NCBI RefSeq assembly: GCF_019749255.1 | Contig: NZ_JACWFH010000016.1 | Location: 1 to 64,000 of the forward strand | DNA length: 64,000 nucleotides | DNA from: Mesobacillus maritimus | GTDB taxonomy: Bacteria; Bacillota; Bacilli; Bacillales; Cytobacillaceae | Reading direction: 5' to 3' | In this document: positions 32,532-41,287 of the stretch, one piece after another | Position numbering within the stretch: position 1 is the first letter of the stretch | Layout of the letters: each line of letters opens with the position of its first letter | Position numbers and translations under genes: made by a program | Notes under the pieces: model-generated | Databases searched by the model: none | What the model was told of the DNA's origin: nothing | Seen by the model: the letters and a program-made list of their open reading frames with translations, nothing else

Positions 32532-34682
32532 TTATTCCACGCTTAGTTTTTCTTGTTTTCGTAAACTGTATAAAAACACTTTTATCATAAAATAACTGAC
32601 TTCATCTGGTAGTCTTTCTTTAATTGGTTTTAACCGGTCACGTCCTGCTTCTGAAACGGCTTTTTCTAGATCAGCAAGATATTCATCCGGGATTAACAAA
32701 GAGAAATTTACGTTCATTCCATTTTGAATGCATTGAAGTAAATGAGTTTCCATTGTGCTCACAGCTAATTCTCGTTTTGCTGCAATTTCAGTCACCGTAA
32801 GGCCCTCTTGATGGAGCTTGTATGTTTCTAGATACGAGTCATTTATTCCCTTTTTAACGGGCTTTGTTGTTTTTGCTGAAGGAGTGGCAGCTGTAAGGAC
32901 TCTTTCCCTATCTGGATTTGCCTCTACATATTCACTAATTGCTTTAATAAAGGTTTCTCCATACTTCTCTAACTTGTGTTGCCCAACACCGCTCACTTGC
33001 AGAAATTCTTCTTCCGATTGAGGTAACCGAGCACACATATCCTTTAAAGAGGAATCTGAGAATATGACAAATGGTGGAACATGTTCAGCTTCCGCAACAG
33101 TTTTACGCAACTGACGAAGCTCTTCAAACAAGGGATCATCATTAGATACTTGTTTAATTTGCACCGCTTCTTTTCGGAAAACCTGCTGCTTTCCTGTTAG
33201 AACCTCCTTGCCCGCCGGAGAAACATAAATCGTTGGATAGGCCCCATGTTCAACACCTATTAGATTGGTAGAAATCAGAAATTCAATAAGCTCTGTAACC
33301 TGTTTTACACTCTGCTCTTTTAAAATGCCATAGGTGCTAAGCTTGTTAAATCCAAAATCCAATACTTTTTTATTACGTGATCCTGTTAGTACGGCAGCGG
33401 TTATGGCTTTTCCATATTTCTGTCCCATCCGAATAATACAGCTTAACACCATTTGCGCTTCTTTTGTCACGTCAACGCTGGTCCTGGTATCCGTACAATT
33501 TCCACATCGCCCACAGGGTTCTGCTTCTCTTTCACCAAAGTATTCGAGAATATAAGCTTGGAGACAATTCTCAGTGTGACAGTAATCTGCCATTTGTTGC
33601 AGTTTCTCCAACTCCTGCGACATTCTTCCCTGTTCAGATGATTGATCAATTAAAAAACGTTGAATCTGTACGTCTTGTGGTGAATACAGCATGGTACATT
33701 CACTTGGGAGTCCATCTCGACCAGCACGACCAGCTTCTTGATAGTAGCTTTCCATGTTCTTTGGCATTTGGTAATGGACCACATAACGAATATTGGACTT
33801 GTCGATCCCCATTCCAAACGCAGAGGTCGCAACCATAACATCCGCCTGATCTTTAAGAAATCGTTCTTGTTCATTTGCTCGGTCAATATCTTTCATCCCC
33901 GCATGATAGTGCGCAGCATCAATTCCTTCTTTTTTGAGCCATTCGTACAACTGATCAACGGTCTTCCTTGTCGCAGCATAAATAATTCCCGCTTCATTCC
34001 GATTCTTTTTAACATAGTCTTTTAAAAAAGCTAACCGGTCCTGGCCTTTAATCACAGAGAAAGATAGATTTTCACGTTCAAACCCTGTTAGAACTGAATT
34101 TGTAGGATCAATGTCTAGTGAATCACAAATATCATCTCTAACCTTCGGTGTCGCTGTGGCTGTTAAAGCAAGCACCACCGTATTATCTTGAAGCTTGTCC
34201 ATCAATCGAGCAATCTGCAAGTAGCTTGGGCGGAAGTCATGGCCCCATTGCGAAATACAATGCGCTTCATCGACGGCAACTAGTGGAATTTGAAGGTTCT
34301 TTAGCATTTCCTGAAATTCATAAGATTCAAGTCGCTCTGGAGCCACATACAATAGCTTGTACCCACCATGCACGGCCTCCTCCATCGTTTCCGCAGCCTC
34401 CTGGGCACTAAGCGAGCTATTGATAAAAGCAGCTGAGATTCCTAATTGATGTAGTGTATCAACCTGATCTTTCATGAGGGAAATGAGCGGCGAGATCACG
34501 AGAGTTGTTCCTGGTAGAATGAGTGCTGGGATTTGGTAGACAATCGACTTGCCGCCACCAGTAGGCATAACACAGACTGTGTTGTTTCCTTGTAAAACAG
34601 ATGAAATAGCCTGTTCCTGGCCAATACGGAAGGAAGGGTAACCAAAATAGGTTTGTAGTAATTCACGAGCTTTTTCTAACAA
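32532..34682 (-). CDS. recQ: ATP-dependent DNA helicase RecQ
   Basis: A 3'-5' DNA helicase for recombination and fork repair, 716 residues. Walker A PTGGGKS (about 40), DEAH box VDEAHCISQWGHDFR, motif VI EAGRAGRDG, a zinc-binding RQC cysteine cluster (CHTENC and CGRCGNC, about 370-395), an HRDC domain (about 515-590) and a C-terminal helix-turn-helix-like domain (LHQEGLTVTEIAAKRELAVSTM). The start is TTG at 34682 with AAAGGAG 9 nt upstream. Its upstream region is occupied by the 53-bp repeat array. Confidence 0.92.
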   Translation of the reverse strand: MLEKARELLQTYFGYPSFRIGQEQAISSVLQGNNTVCVMPTGGGKSIVYQIPALILPGTTLVISPLISLMKDQVDTLHQLGISAAFINSSLSAQEAAETMEEAVHGGYKLLYVAPERLESYEFQEMLKNLQIPLVAVDEAHCISQWGHDFRPSYLQIARLMDKLQDNTVVLALTATATPKVRDDICDSLDIDPTNSVLTGFERENLSFSVIKGQDRLAFLKDYVKKNRNEAGIIYAATRKTVDQLYEWLKKEGIDAAHYHAGMKDIDRANEQERFLKDQADVMVATSAFGMGIDKSNIRYVVHYQMPKNMESYYQEAGRAGRDGLPSECTMLYSPQDVQIQRFLIDQSSEQGRMSQELEKLQQMADYCHTENCLQAYILEYFGEREAEPCGRCGNCTDTRTSVDVTKEAQMVLSCIIRMGQKYGKAITAAVLTGSRNKKVLDFGFNKLSTYGILKEQSVKQVTELIEFLISTNLIGVEHGAYPTIYVSPAGKEVLTGKQQVFRKEAVQIKQVSNDDPLFEELRQLRKTVAEAEHVPPFVIFSDSSLKDMCARLPQSEEEFLQVSGVGQHKLEKYGETFIKAISEYVEANPDRERVLTAATPSAKTTKPVKKGINDSYLETYKLHQEGLTVTEIAAKRELAVSTMETHLLQCIQNGMNVNFSLLIPDEYLADLEKAVSEAGRDRLKPIKERLPDEVSYFMIKVFLYSLRKQEKLSVE

Positions 34683-34868
34683 AATGATAGGCTCCTTTCT
34701 TTTTAAGAGGAATTTGGGTTGAGGAGTTTGTTTTATTTTTATTGATTTATTTTAACATGTTATTGGCTTTATCACTATGGGGCGGCTGGGATTCGTAATC
34801 GTGGTTGATTCAGTGCATACTAGATTCGGACCTGTATTTGATGACGTTTCTCGTTCTTCTTCAGCGCA

Positions 34869-35460
34869 GTTAGGTCACCTATCGAGCCTATTGATGACCC
34901 TTCTTGCCCTTCTTCTCCATAGTTAGGTAACCTATCGAACCTATTGATGACCTTTCTTGCTCTTTTTCCTCCTAGTTAGGTCACCTATTAACACTATTGG
35001 CCACCTTTCTTGCTCTTCTTCATCCCTGTTAGGTCACCTATCGAGCCTATTGACGACCCTTCTTGCCCTTCTTCCTCCAAGTTAGGTCACCTATCAACAC
35101 TATTGGCCACCCCTCTTGCTCTTCTTCATCCTAGTTAGGTCATCTATCACACCTATTGATGACCCTTCTTGCCCTTCTTCTCCATAGTTAGGTAACCTAA
35201 CACACCTATTGGACACCTTTCTTGCTCTTCTTCTTACTAGTTAGGTCACCTATCAACACTATTGGCTACCTTTCTTACTCTTCTTCCTCCTAGTTAGGGC
35301 ACCTATCAGCACTATTGGCCACCTTTCTTGCTCTTCTCCATCCTAGTTAGGTCACCTATCAACACTATTGGCCACCCTTCTTGCTCTTCTTCCTCCAAGT
35401 TAGGTCACCTATCAAACCCATTGATACCCTTCCCCCCCCTTCTTCATTCTTTCTAGGTAA
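34869..35460. repeat. Tandem array, eleven 53-bp units
   Basis: GTTAGG recurs at 34869, 34922, 34975, 35028, 35081, 35134, 35187, 35240, 35293, 35346 and 35399, always exactly 53 bp apart, with a degenerate end near 35452 and a half unit from about 34840. Each unit carries TAGGTcACCTA, a palindrome around one base, and a pyrimidine-rich tail (CTTTCTTGCTCTTCTTC). The middle has two versions, one with CCTATTGATGACC and one with CACTATTGGCCACC, in mosaic order. It fills the gap between recQ and pncB. The sequence is unrelated to the array at 15.2 kb. Confidence 0.9.
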
Positions 35461-35472
35461 CCATCCACCCTA

Positions 35473-35511
35473 AAATAAAAAGCCCTCATGACATCGTTCA
35501 TCATGAGAGCT
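35473..35511 (-). terminator. Terminator of pncA-pncB
   Basis: CTCATGA/TCATGAG stem extended by GC pairs, followed by TTTTTATTTT on the minus strand. Confidence 0.75.
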
Positions 35512-35528
35512 CTATTTCAAAGAAACAT

Positions 35529-37004
35529 TTATTCCAACGTACCTTTTAACGCTTTGACTTTTTTCCTTACTTCATCAATGTTGCGCATTTTGTTTTCCCA
35601 GCATTTTTCACTCAGGTCGACAGGGTACTCTTCTGGATTTAAGGACCGCTGGTATTCATCCCAAAGTAATCCAAGGGAATCCTTAGAATAATTCTTGATT
35701 TCTTCTAAGGAAGGCAGATCATAAACAAGCTTCCCATCGACAAAGATATCATGGTGAAGGTCTCTTGCCTCAAAATCCGTGACAAATTTACTAATGTAGG
35801 TATGCGTTGGATGGAACATTTTTAGACGTTCTTCTTTTTGCGGATTTTCATCTTCCATGGCAATATAATCGCCCTCAGACATTCCATTTGTTCCATTTAT
35901 GATACGATAAACCTTTTTCAACCCAGGAGTCGTCACTTTCTCTGGATTGGAGGAAATTTTAATTGTATCGTTCATCTGCCCGTTCCCGTCTTCAATCGAG
36001 ACTATCTTATAAACAGCTCCAAGTGCTGGCTGCTCAAATGCGGTAATCAACTTGGTCCCAATTCCCCAAACATCAATTTTAGCTGACTGAGCTTTTAGGT
36101 TCATAATCGTATATTCATCAAGGTCACTTGATGCCACGACTTTTGCATCCTTAAACCCTGCTTCATCTAACATTCTTCTAGCTTCTTTTGACAGATAAGC
36201 CAGGTCTCCACTATCCAAACGGATCCCAATAAAATTAATTTTATCGCCAAATTCTTTTGCCACACGAATGGCATTCGGAACTCCTGAGCGGAGCGTATCG
36301 TATGTATCAACCAAGAAAACACAATCTCTATGAGTTTCGGCATATTTATGAAACGCTGTATATTCATCTCGATAGGCTTGAACCATGGAATGGGCATGAG
36401 TTCCTGAAATTGGAATACCAAATAGTTTCCCAGCTCGAACATTACTTGTTGCATCAAACCCAGCAATATAGGCCGCTCGCGCTCCCCAAACTGCTGCATC
36501 CAACTCCTGTGCTCGGCGCGAACCAAATTCCAATGCCGATTCATCGGGAATTACATGCTTAATTCTAGAAGCTTTGGTCGCAATAAGCGTTTGGTAATTT
36601 ACAATATTTAACAGAACCGTCTCAACCAGCTGCGCCTCTGCCAACGGTGCCTCTATGCGCAATAAAGGTTCTCCGGCAAAAACAATTTCCCCTTCCTTCA
36701 TTGAGCGAATCTTTCCTGTAAATCGCAAGTCTGTTAGATAATCAAGGAAATCTTCTTGAAAACCTCCTTCGGTCCTCAAATATTCAATATCATCTTGGCT
36801 AAATTTAAATTGCTCTACAATATTAATCACTCGCTCTAGTCCAGCAAACACCGCATAACCATTCCCAAAAGGGAGCTTTCGAAAAAACAGTTCAAATACT
36901 GCCTTCCGATTGTGCTTTCCGTCCCGCCAGTAAGTTTCGACCATATTAATTTGATATAAGTCTGTATGAATTAAAAAGCTATCATCATTATAGTTCGTAG
37001 CCAT
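35529..37004 (-). CDS. pncB: Nicotinate phosphoribosyltransferase
   Basis: Converts nicotinate and PRPP to nicotinate mononucleotide in NAD salvage, 491 residues. Signature stretches are DLYQINMVETYWRDG near the N-terminus, the conserved histidine in SGTHAHSMVQAY, FIGIRLDSGDLAYLSKEARRML and VWGIGTKLITA. It resembles B. subtilis YueK. GGAGGAG lies 4 nt before the ATG. It follows pncA by 52 nt, so nicotinamide deamidation and nicotinate reuse are encoded together. Confidence 0.93.
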   Translation of the reverse strand: MATNYNDDSFLIHTDLYQINMVETYWRDGKHNRKAVFELFFRKLPFGNGYAVFAGLERVINIVEQFKFSQDDIEYLRTEGGFQEDFLDYLTDLRFTGKIRSMKEGEIVFAGEPLLRIEAPLAEAQLVETVLLNIVNYQTLIATKASRIKHVIPDESALEFGSRRAQELDAAVWGARAAYIAGFDATSNVRAGKLFGIPISGTHAHSMVQAYRDEYTAFHKYAETHRDCVFLVDTYDTLRSGVPNAIRVAKEFGDKINFIGIRLDSGDLAYLSKEARRMLDEAGFKDAKVVASSDLDEYTIMNLKAQSAKIDVWGIGTKLITAFEQPALGAVYKIVSIEDGNGQMNDTIKISSNPEKVTTPGLKKVYRIINGTNGMSEGDYIAMEDENPQKEERLKMFHPTHTYISKFVTDFEARDLHHDIFVDGKLVYDLPSLEEIKNYSKDSLGLLWDEYQRSLNPEEYPVDLSEKCWENKMRNIDEVRKKVKALKGTLE

Positions 37005-37056
37005 TATACTCCTCCGATTTCAACGTCAGCTTCAGCTTCTATTCAAGTTGAAGTTT

Positions 37057-37608
37057 TTATTTTACCATTGCCCCCATCGCACTTTCAAAATGCCCTAGTG
37101 CCCAAGTATGTCCATCCTGGTTAAACGAGGCAACAGCATCCTTATAGACAACAATCTTAAATCCCCGATTAAAGGCATCAACGGCCGTATGTAAGACACA
37201 AATATCGGTGCATACACCGACAAGATGAACTTCAGTAATCCCACGTTCACGCAGCTTAATTTCCAAGTCTGTACCTGCAAATGCCGAATAACGCGTTTTA
37301 TCTAAGTATTGAACATGCGCTTTATCCTGATGGTCCTCATATAAATCTTTTAAGCGACCATATAACTCTCGGCCCTTCGTTCCACGGATGTTATGAGGAG
37401 GATAGAGTTTTGTTTCAGGGTGGAATTGATCTCCTTCATCGTGTACATCAATCGCAAATACAACATAGTCCCCATGATTGATAAACTCTTCTGTTAGGCG
37501 TACAATTTCCCCTTCAATCTCCTGACCAGGTTGGCCACAAGTTAATGCACCTTCATCTGCAACAAAGTCAAATGTGTAGTCAATATTGATCAATGCCTTC
37601 TTCTCCAA
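37057..37608 (-). CDS. pncA: Nicotinamidase
   Basis: Hydrolyses nicotinamide to nicotinate for the neighbouring PncB. It is an isochorismatase-fold protein of 183 residues: catalytic Asp in NIDYTFDF, metal ligands in DVHDEGDQFHPE, lysine in LDKTRYSAF and catalytic cysteine in VGVCTDICVLHTA. It resembles B. subtilis YueJ. A GTG at 37617 abuts the ribosome binding site, so the TTG at 37608 (AAGGGAG 8 nt upstream, product start MEKKALINID) is preferred. Confidence 0.92.
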   Translation of the reverse strand: MEKKALINIDYTFDFVADEGALTCGQPGQEIEGEIVRLTEEFINHGDYVVFAIDVHDEGDQFHPETKLYPPHNIRGTKGRELYGRLKDLYEDHQDKAHVQYLDKTRYSAFAGTDLEIKLRERGITEVHLVGVCTDICVLHTAVDAFNRGFKIVVYKDAVASFNQDGHTWALGHFESAMGAMVK

Positions 37609-37690
37609 AGCCGACACTCCCTTTTACCTGCTTAGTTTTATACTGTCCCCATCTTCCTTTTTTAATTGTATGCTTATTGCTTTTCGATTA

Positions 37691-37717
37691 GAAAAAACCG
37701 CACCCATTAGGAGCGGC
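37691..37717 (-). terminator. Terminator of dgkB
   Basis: CCGC(tcc)/(ggg)GCGG-type hairpin with six T on the minus strand, just after the dgkB stop codon. Confidence 0.7.
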
Positions 37718-37723
37718 TCACAG

Positions 37724-38665
37724 CTATTCTTCGTTCGCAATGTCCTCCAAGGATTCCGGGCGGTCTTCCGGACGTATCTGATCAAGTGGTACACAAACCT
37801 CAATATGGCGGTAAAGATTTTCAAATTCGGCAGGGATATCGCCACCATATTCCCCATCTAAGTTAATTTGAACACGATCTTTCGATTTTACTCGAATTCG
37901 ATTGGCCTTTGTATAAATCACTTTTGAATCATTGAGATGTTCTCCGCGAAGGGCAAGCGATGCGATACGAATAAAATCAGCAAGATTCGTTTTCTTTAAA
38001 ATCAGGAGGGTAAACATTCCATCATTAATGGAAGCATTCGGGGCAAGCTTTTCAAAGCCCCCAACTGAATTCGTTAGACCAATAAGGAATAACATCGTCT
38101 CCCCTTCATACAGTTTCCCATCATATTCAATGGTCACTTCTGTTGCTCGAATCGATGGTAACATCTCGACGCCTTTTAAATAATAGGCCAGTTGACCAAG
38201 CATTGTTTTTAATTTAATCGGAACATCATACGTTAATTCGGTAATCCGTCCGCCTCCGGCAATATTGATAAAATATTTATCATTCATGCGCCCAACATCT
38301 ACTGGAATGCTCTCACCTTTAGCAATAATATCCGTAGCTCGCTCGATATCCCGTGGAATATGAAGGGCACGGGCAAAGTCATTGGTTGTCCCAGTCGGAA
38401 TAATCCCAAGTCTAGGGCGATATTCTTGTTCCGCAAACCCATTGACCACTTCACTAATCGTTCCGTCTCCTCCGGCAGCTACGACTAAATCATATCGTCT
38501 TTCCACCGCTACTAAGGCGGCAGAGGTTGCATCACCTGCACCAGTAGTAGCATGACAGGAAGTTTCGTATCCTGCCTTTTCAAGTTTCATTAAAACCTCA
38601 GGCAAATGTTTCTTAAAAATTTCCCGTCCTGATGTAGGATTATATATAATTCTCGCTCTTTTCAT
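37724..38665 (-). CDS. dgkB: Diacylglycerol kinase DgkB
   Basis: Soluble lipid kinase of 313 residues that phosphorylates diacylglycerol released during lipoteichoic acid synthesis, returning it to phospholipid. Signatures are YNPTSGRE at the N-terminus, AAGGDGTISEVVNG (about 63-76), GIIPTGTTNDFAR and the C-terminal NLDGEYGGDIPAEF. It resembles B. subtilis DgkB (YerQ), which lies between gatB and rlmCD; here zosA lies on the gatB side and pncAB-recQ on the other. The ribosome binding site is weak (AGGA 9 nt upstream). Confidence 0.92.
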   Translation of the reverse strand: MKRARIIYNPTSGREIFKKHLPEVLMKLEKAGYETSCHATTGAGDATSAALVAVERRYDLVVAAGGDGTISEVVNGFAEQEYRPRLGIIPTGTTNDFARALHIPRDIERATDIIAKGESIPVDVGRMNDKYFINIAGGGRITELTYDVPIKLKTMLGQLAYYLKGVEMLPSIRATEVTIEYDGKLYEGETMLFLIGLTNSVGGFEKLAPNASINDGMFTLLILKKTNLADFIRIASLALRGEHLNDSKVIYTKANRIRVKSKDRVQINLDGEYGGDIPAEFENLYRHIEVCVPLDQIRPEDRPESLEDIANEE

Positions 38666-38901
38666 ATCCCATCATCCTATAAGTAAATAGTTTTGTTTTT
38701 CAACGTAATCTTTTTCATCCATATCATCATATCCTAAAAGTTACCTGTTTAGCAATTTTCAATCTAGGTTCTCTTTCAGTATTCTATGTAGATAGAAGAT
38801 AAAAAGCTTGGACTATTACCTGTTAAATTTGTAGTTCCTTATATAGCATTGGGAAGTATCTGCCTGAGGTATTATACTACTATTTCTTCGTTATTACTCG
38901 C

Positions 38902-38919
38902 TAATCAAACGTTTGATTA
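38902..38919. promoter_or_regulatory. Perfect 18-bp palindrome, candidate operator (copy 2)
   Basis: TAATCAAACGTTTGATTA, containing the same 16 bp as the site at 4025-4040. It lies about 240 nt upstream of dgkB. A minus-strand TATAAT lies about 30 nt further toward dgkB but has no clear -35. No other signal is seen in the 38666-39005 gap apart from the zosA hairpin. Confidence 0.4.
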
Positions 38920-38969
38920 AAACAGAATTGACCTATTAACGTTAAAAGCCCCATAGGCCCTACTAAAAT

Positions 38970-39000
38970 TGACAAACGGCAGCTAAACAGCCGCCGTTTG
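38970..39000 (-). terminator. Hairpin downstream of zosA
   Basis: CAAACGGC/GCCGTTTG with inner pairs, just after the zosA stop codon. The T-tract is poor. Confidence 0.55.
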
Positions 39001-39005
39001 TTATT

Positions 39006-40922
39006 CTATGATCGTAATAATCTAAGCCCATTCAAGATCACTAAGATGGTACTTCCTTCATGTCCGATGACTCCCATTGGTAAGGCCAGAGATTGCATAA
39101 AGTTTGAGGCAATCAAAATCATAATAACGGTAATGGAGAAGATTATGTTTTGTTTTATGATTTTGTTCATTTTTTTGGATAGCTTCACTGCCTCTGCAAT
39201 TCTAGGCAGGTCATTTTTCATTAACACGATATCCGCTGTTTCTAGCGCAACATCTGTTCCTTCTCCCATCGCGATTCCCACTGAAGCTGTCGCTAGCGCT
39301 GGGGCATCATTAATCCCATCCCCAACCATCGCTACCGTTCCAAATCTCTCTTTCAACTTTTTCATTTCCTCGACCTTCGTCTCAGGAAGACACTCAGCAA
39401 TATGCATATCCATACCAGTTTCTGAAGCGATTGCTAACGCTGTTTTTTTACTATCTCCAGTCAGCATAACGGTGTGAATTCCCTCTTGTTTTAAGGCTTG
39501 AATTGCACGGATTGTTTCTTCCCTAACAGTATCCTTTAATGCCAGAACCCCGGCGATTCCTTTTTCATCTCTAGCGAAAACGACGGTCTTGCCTTCATCC
39601 GCAAAAGCAAGAGCCTTGCCATTCTGGAACTGCTCAGCTTCATTTCGACCAACAAAATCTGTTTTCCCGACTTTCCATTCAACACCATCTATAGTTGCCT
39701 GAACGCCAAAACCTGCGACATCCTGCATATTTTCTGGCTTAATTAACCTGCTACCTTTTGCGTTTGCAAAGTTCACGATGGCCGATGCGAGCGGATGATT
39801 TGAAAACTTTTCAATGGAAGCCACCTTCTGTAGTAGGTCTTCCTCCGTCAAATCGCCCCTTACGATGACATCCGTTACTTCGGGTTTTCCCTTCGTTAAG
39901 GTACCTGTTTTATCAAAAGCAATTGCTTTTAAGTTTCCGAGATTTTCAAGATGCATTCCACCTTTGAATAAAATTCCATGACGTGCTCCGTTGGAAATGG
40001 CTGATAAAGTGGCTGGCATAATTGAAGCCACTAGAGCACAAGGTGATGCAACTACAAGTAAAATCATCGCACGGTAAAATGTTTCTTGCCAGCTCCAACC
40101 AAGCGCAAAATGAGGAACAAACATCATTAACCCAACGATAACCAACACGGTTTTAACATACTTTCCTTCAAAGCGCTCAATAAATTGTTGGGAAGGAGAT
40201 TTTTCACTTTGAGCCGTTTGAACAAGATTGATGATCTTCTGAAATAGTGTCTCATTATTCGGTTTCGTAATTTTCACCGTAATGGATCCTCGTAAATTAA
40301 CCGTTCCCGCAAAAACTTCATCATCTAAGGATTTACTAACAGGGATCGATTCCCCGGTGATCGCAGCTTCATCTAGGTTCGTATGTCCTTCAATGATTCT
40401 TCCGTCTGAAGGGACTCTTTCACCAGGTTTTACTAAAATAAAATCCCCCACCGTCAAGGTAGCAACAGGAACAACTTCCTCTACACCGTTTTGAACGCGA
40501 ATTGCTTCCTCAGGCTGTAAATCCATTAAAGCTGAAATTTCTTTATGACTTTTGTTCATCGTATACGTTTCAAGAGCACCACTTAAAGCGAAGATAAAAA
40601 TCAACACAGCTCCCTCAGTCCAATAACCAATAAGCGCTGACCCTATTGCTGCAAAAATCATCAGCATCTCCACGTTTAATTCTTTATCAGCAATTGTATC
40701 TTCAATACCTTCTTTTGCTTTCGCAAATCCACCGATGACATAGGCTGCAACATAGGTCATGACCGATGCCGTTCCAAGATCATATTTTGCCATAAGCCAG
40801 CCTGCTATAATTAACACCCCACTAAAGAGTGCTGCAATCAGTTCAAGATGTGGTTTCACTTTTTCAAACCTATTCGTATCGACTTGGGTAGGCTGGTGTA
40901 ATGATTTCGTTTCTGCGAGCAT
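39006..40922 (-). CDS. zosA: ZosA-like heavy-metal P-type ATPase
   Basis: A P1B-type ATPase of 638 residues, near-identical in length to B. subtilis ZosA (637), a PerR-regulated zinc transporter. The N-terminus lacks a metal-binding domain. Motifs are TGES (phosphatase), SPCALV (metal site in the membrane), DKTGTLT with phosphorylated Asp, SNHPLASAI (HP motif) and GDGINDAPALA. Six to eight membrane segments are visible. AAGGAGG lies upstream of the ATG. Long identical stretches remembered from ZosA (for example MLMIFAAIGSA, FIFALSGALETYT) support the name. Metal direction is not shown by sequence. Confidence 0.85.
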   Translation of the reverse strand: MLAETKSLHQPTQVDTNRFEKVKPHLELIAALFSGVLIIAGWLMAKYDLGTASVMTYVAAYVIGGFAKAKEGIEDTIADKELNVEMLMIFAAIGSALIGYWTEGAVLIFIFALSGALETYTMNKSHKEISALMDLQPEEAIRVQNGVEEVVPVATLTVGDFILVKPGERVPSDGRIIEGHTNLDEAAITGESIPVSKSLDDEVFAGTVNLRGSITVKITKPNNETLFQKIINLVQTAQSEKSPSQQFIERFEGKYVKTVLVIVGLMMFVPHFALGWSWQETFYRAMILLVVASPCALVASIMPATLSAISNGARHGILFKGGMHLENLGNLKAIAFDKTGTLTKGKPEVTDVIVRGDLTEEDLLQKVASIEKFSNHPLASAIVNFANAKGSRLIKPENMQDVAGFGVQATIDGVEWKVGKTDFVGRNEAEQFQNGKALAFADEGKTVVFARDEKGIAGVLALKDTVREETIRAIQALKQEGIHTVMLTGDSKKTALAIASETGMDMHIAECLPETKVEEMKKLKERFGTVAMVGDGINDAPALATASVGIAMGEGTDVALETADIVLMKNDLPRIAEAVKLSKKMNKIIKQNIIFSITVIMILIASNFMQSLALPMGVIGHEGSTILVILNGLRLLRS

Positions 40923-41115
40923 GAAGATTCCTCCTTATCTTGTTCTAAACCGATAATTATTCTCACTTGATTTTCCCTAATTGAGAGTAAGTATTATTTA
41001 CCTTTAATTGTTTTTATCCTAATAAAATGAATTAACAGAAGAAAATTGATTCTAACAAGCTTTCATAAGAATATATTAACACAGGAATCACCAATAAACA
41101 ATAATAATTATAATT

Positions 41116-41149
41116 TAATAATGATTGTAGATACTGATAATCATTATCA
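41116..41149. promoter_or_regulatory. Fur-family operator region upstream of zosA
   Basis: TGATAATCATTATCA (41135-41149) is a perfect 7-1-7 inverted repeat identical to the Fur-box core. Next to it TAATAATGATTGTAG (41116-41130) matches the PerR box TTATAATNATTATAA at 11 of 14 positions. Both lie about 200 nt upstream of the zosA start. A weak promoter (TTGTTT, 17 bp, TAATAT) lies between them and the gene. B. subtilis zosA is PerR-controlled. Confidence 0.5.
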
Positions 41150-41251
41150 CTCTCTTCACCATAATCTTTAGTGATGTAATCTTTGTAGATCCTTTCCAAT
41201 CAACGCTTTAATCATCACTTTAAACAAAAATTTCACATGAAAAAGTCCATA

Positions 41252-41285
41252 AGAAAAAGCTGACGATGATCCGCCAGCTTTTCTT
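41252..41285 (-). terminator. Terminator of gatCAB
   Basis: AAGCTG(a)CG/CG(c)CAGCTT hairpin with TTTTTCTTA following on the minus strand. Confidence 0.75.
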
Positions 41286-41287
41286 GC

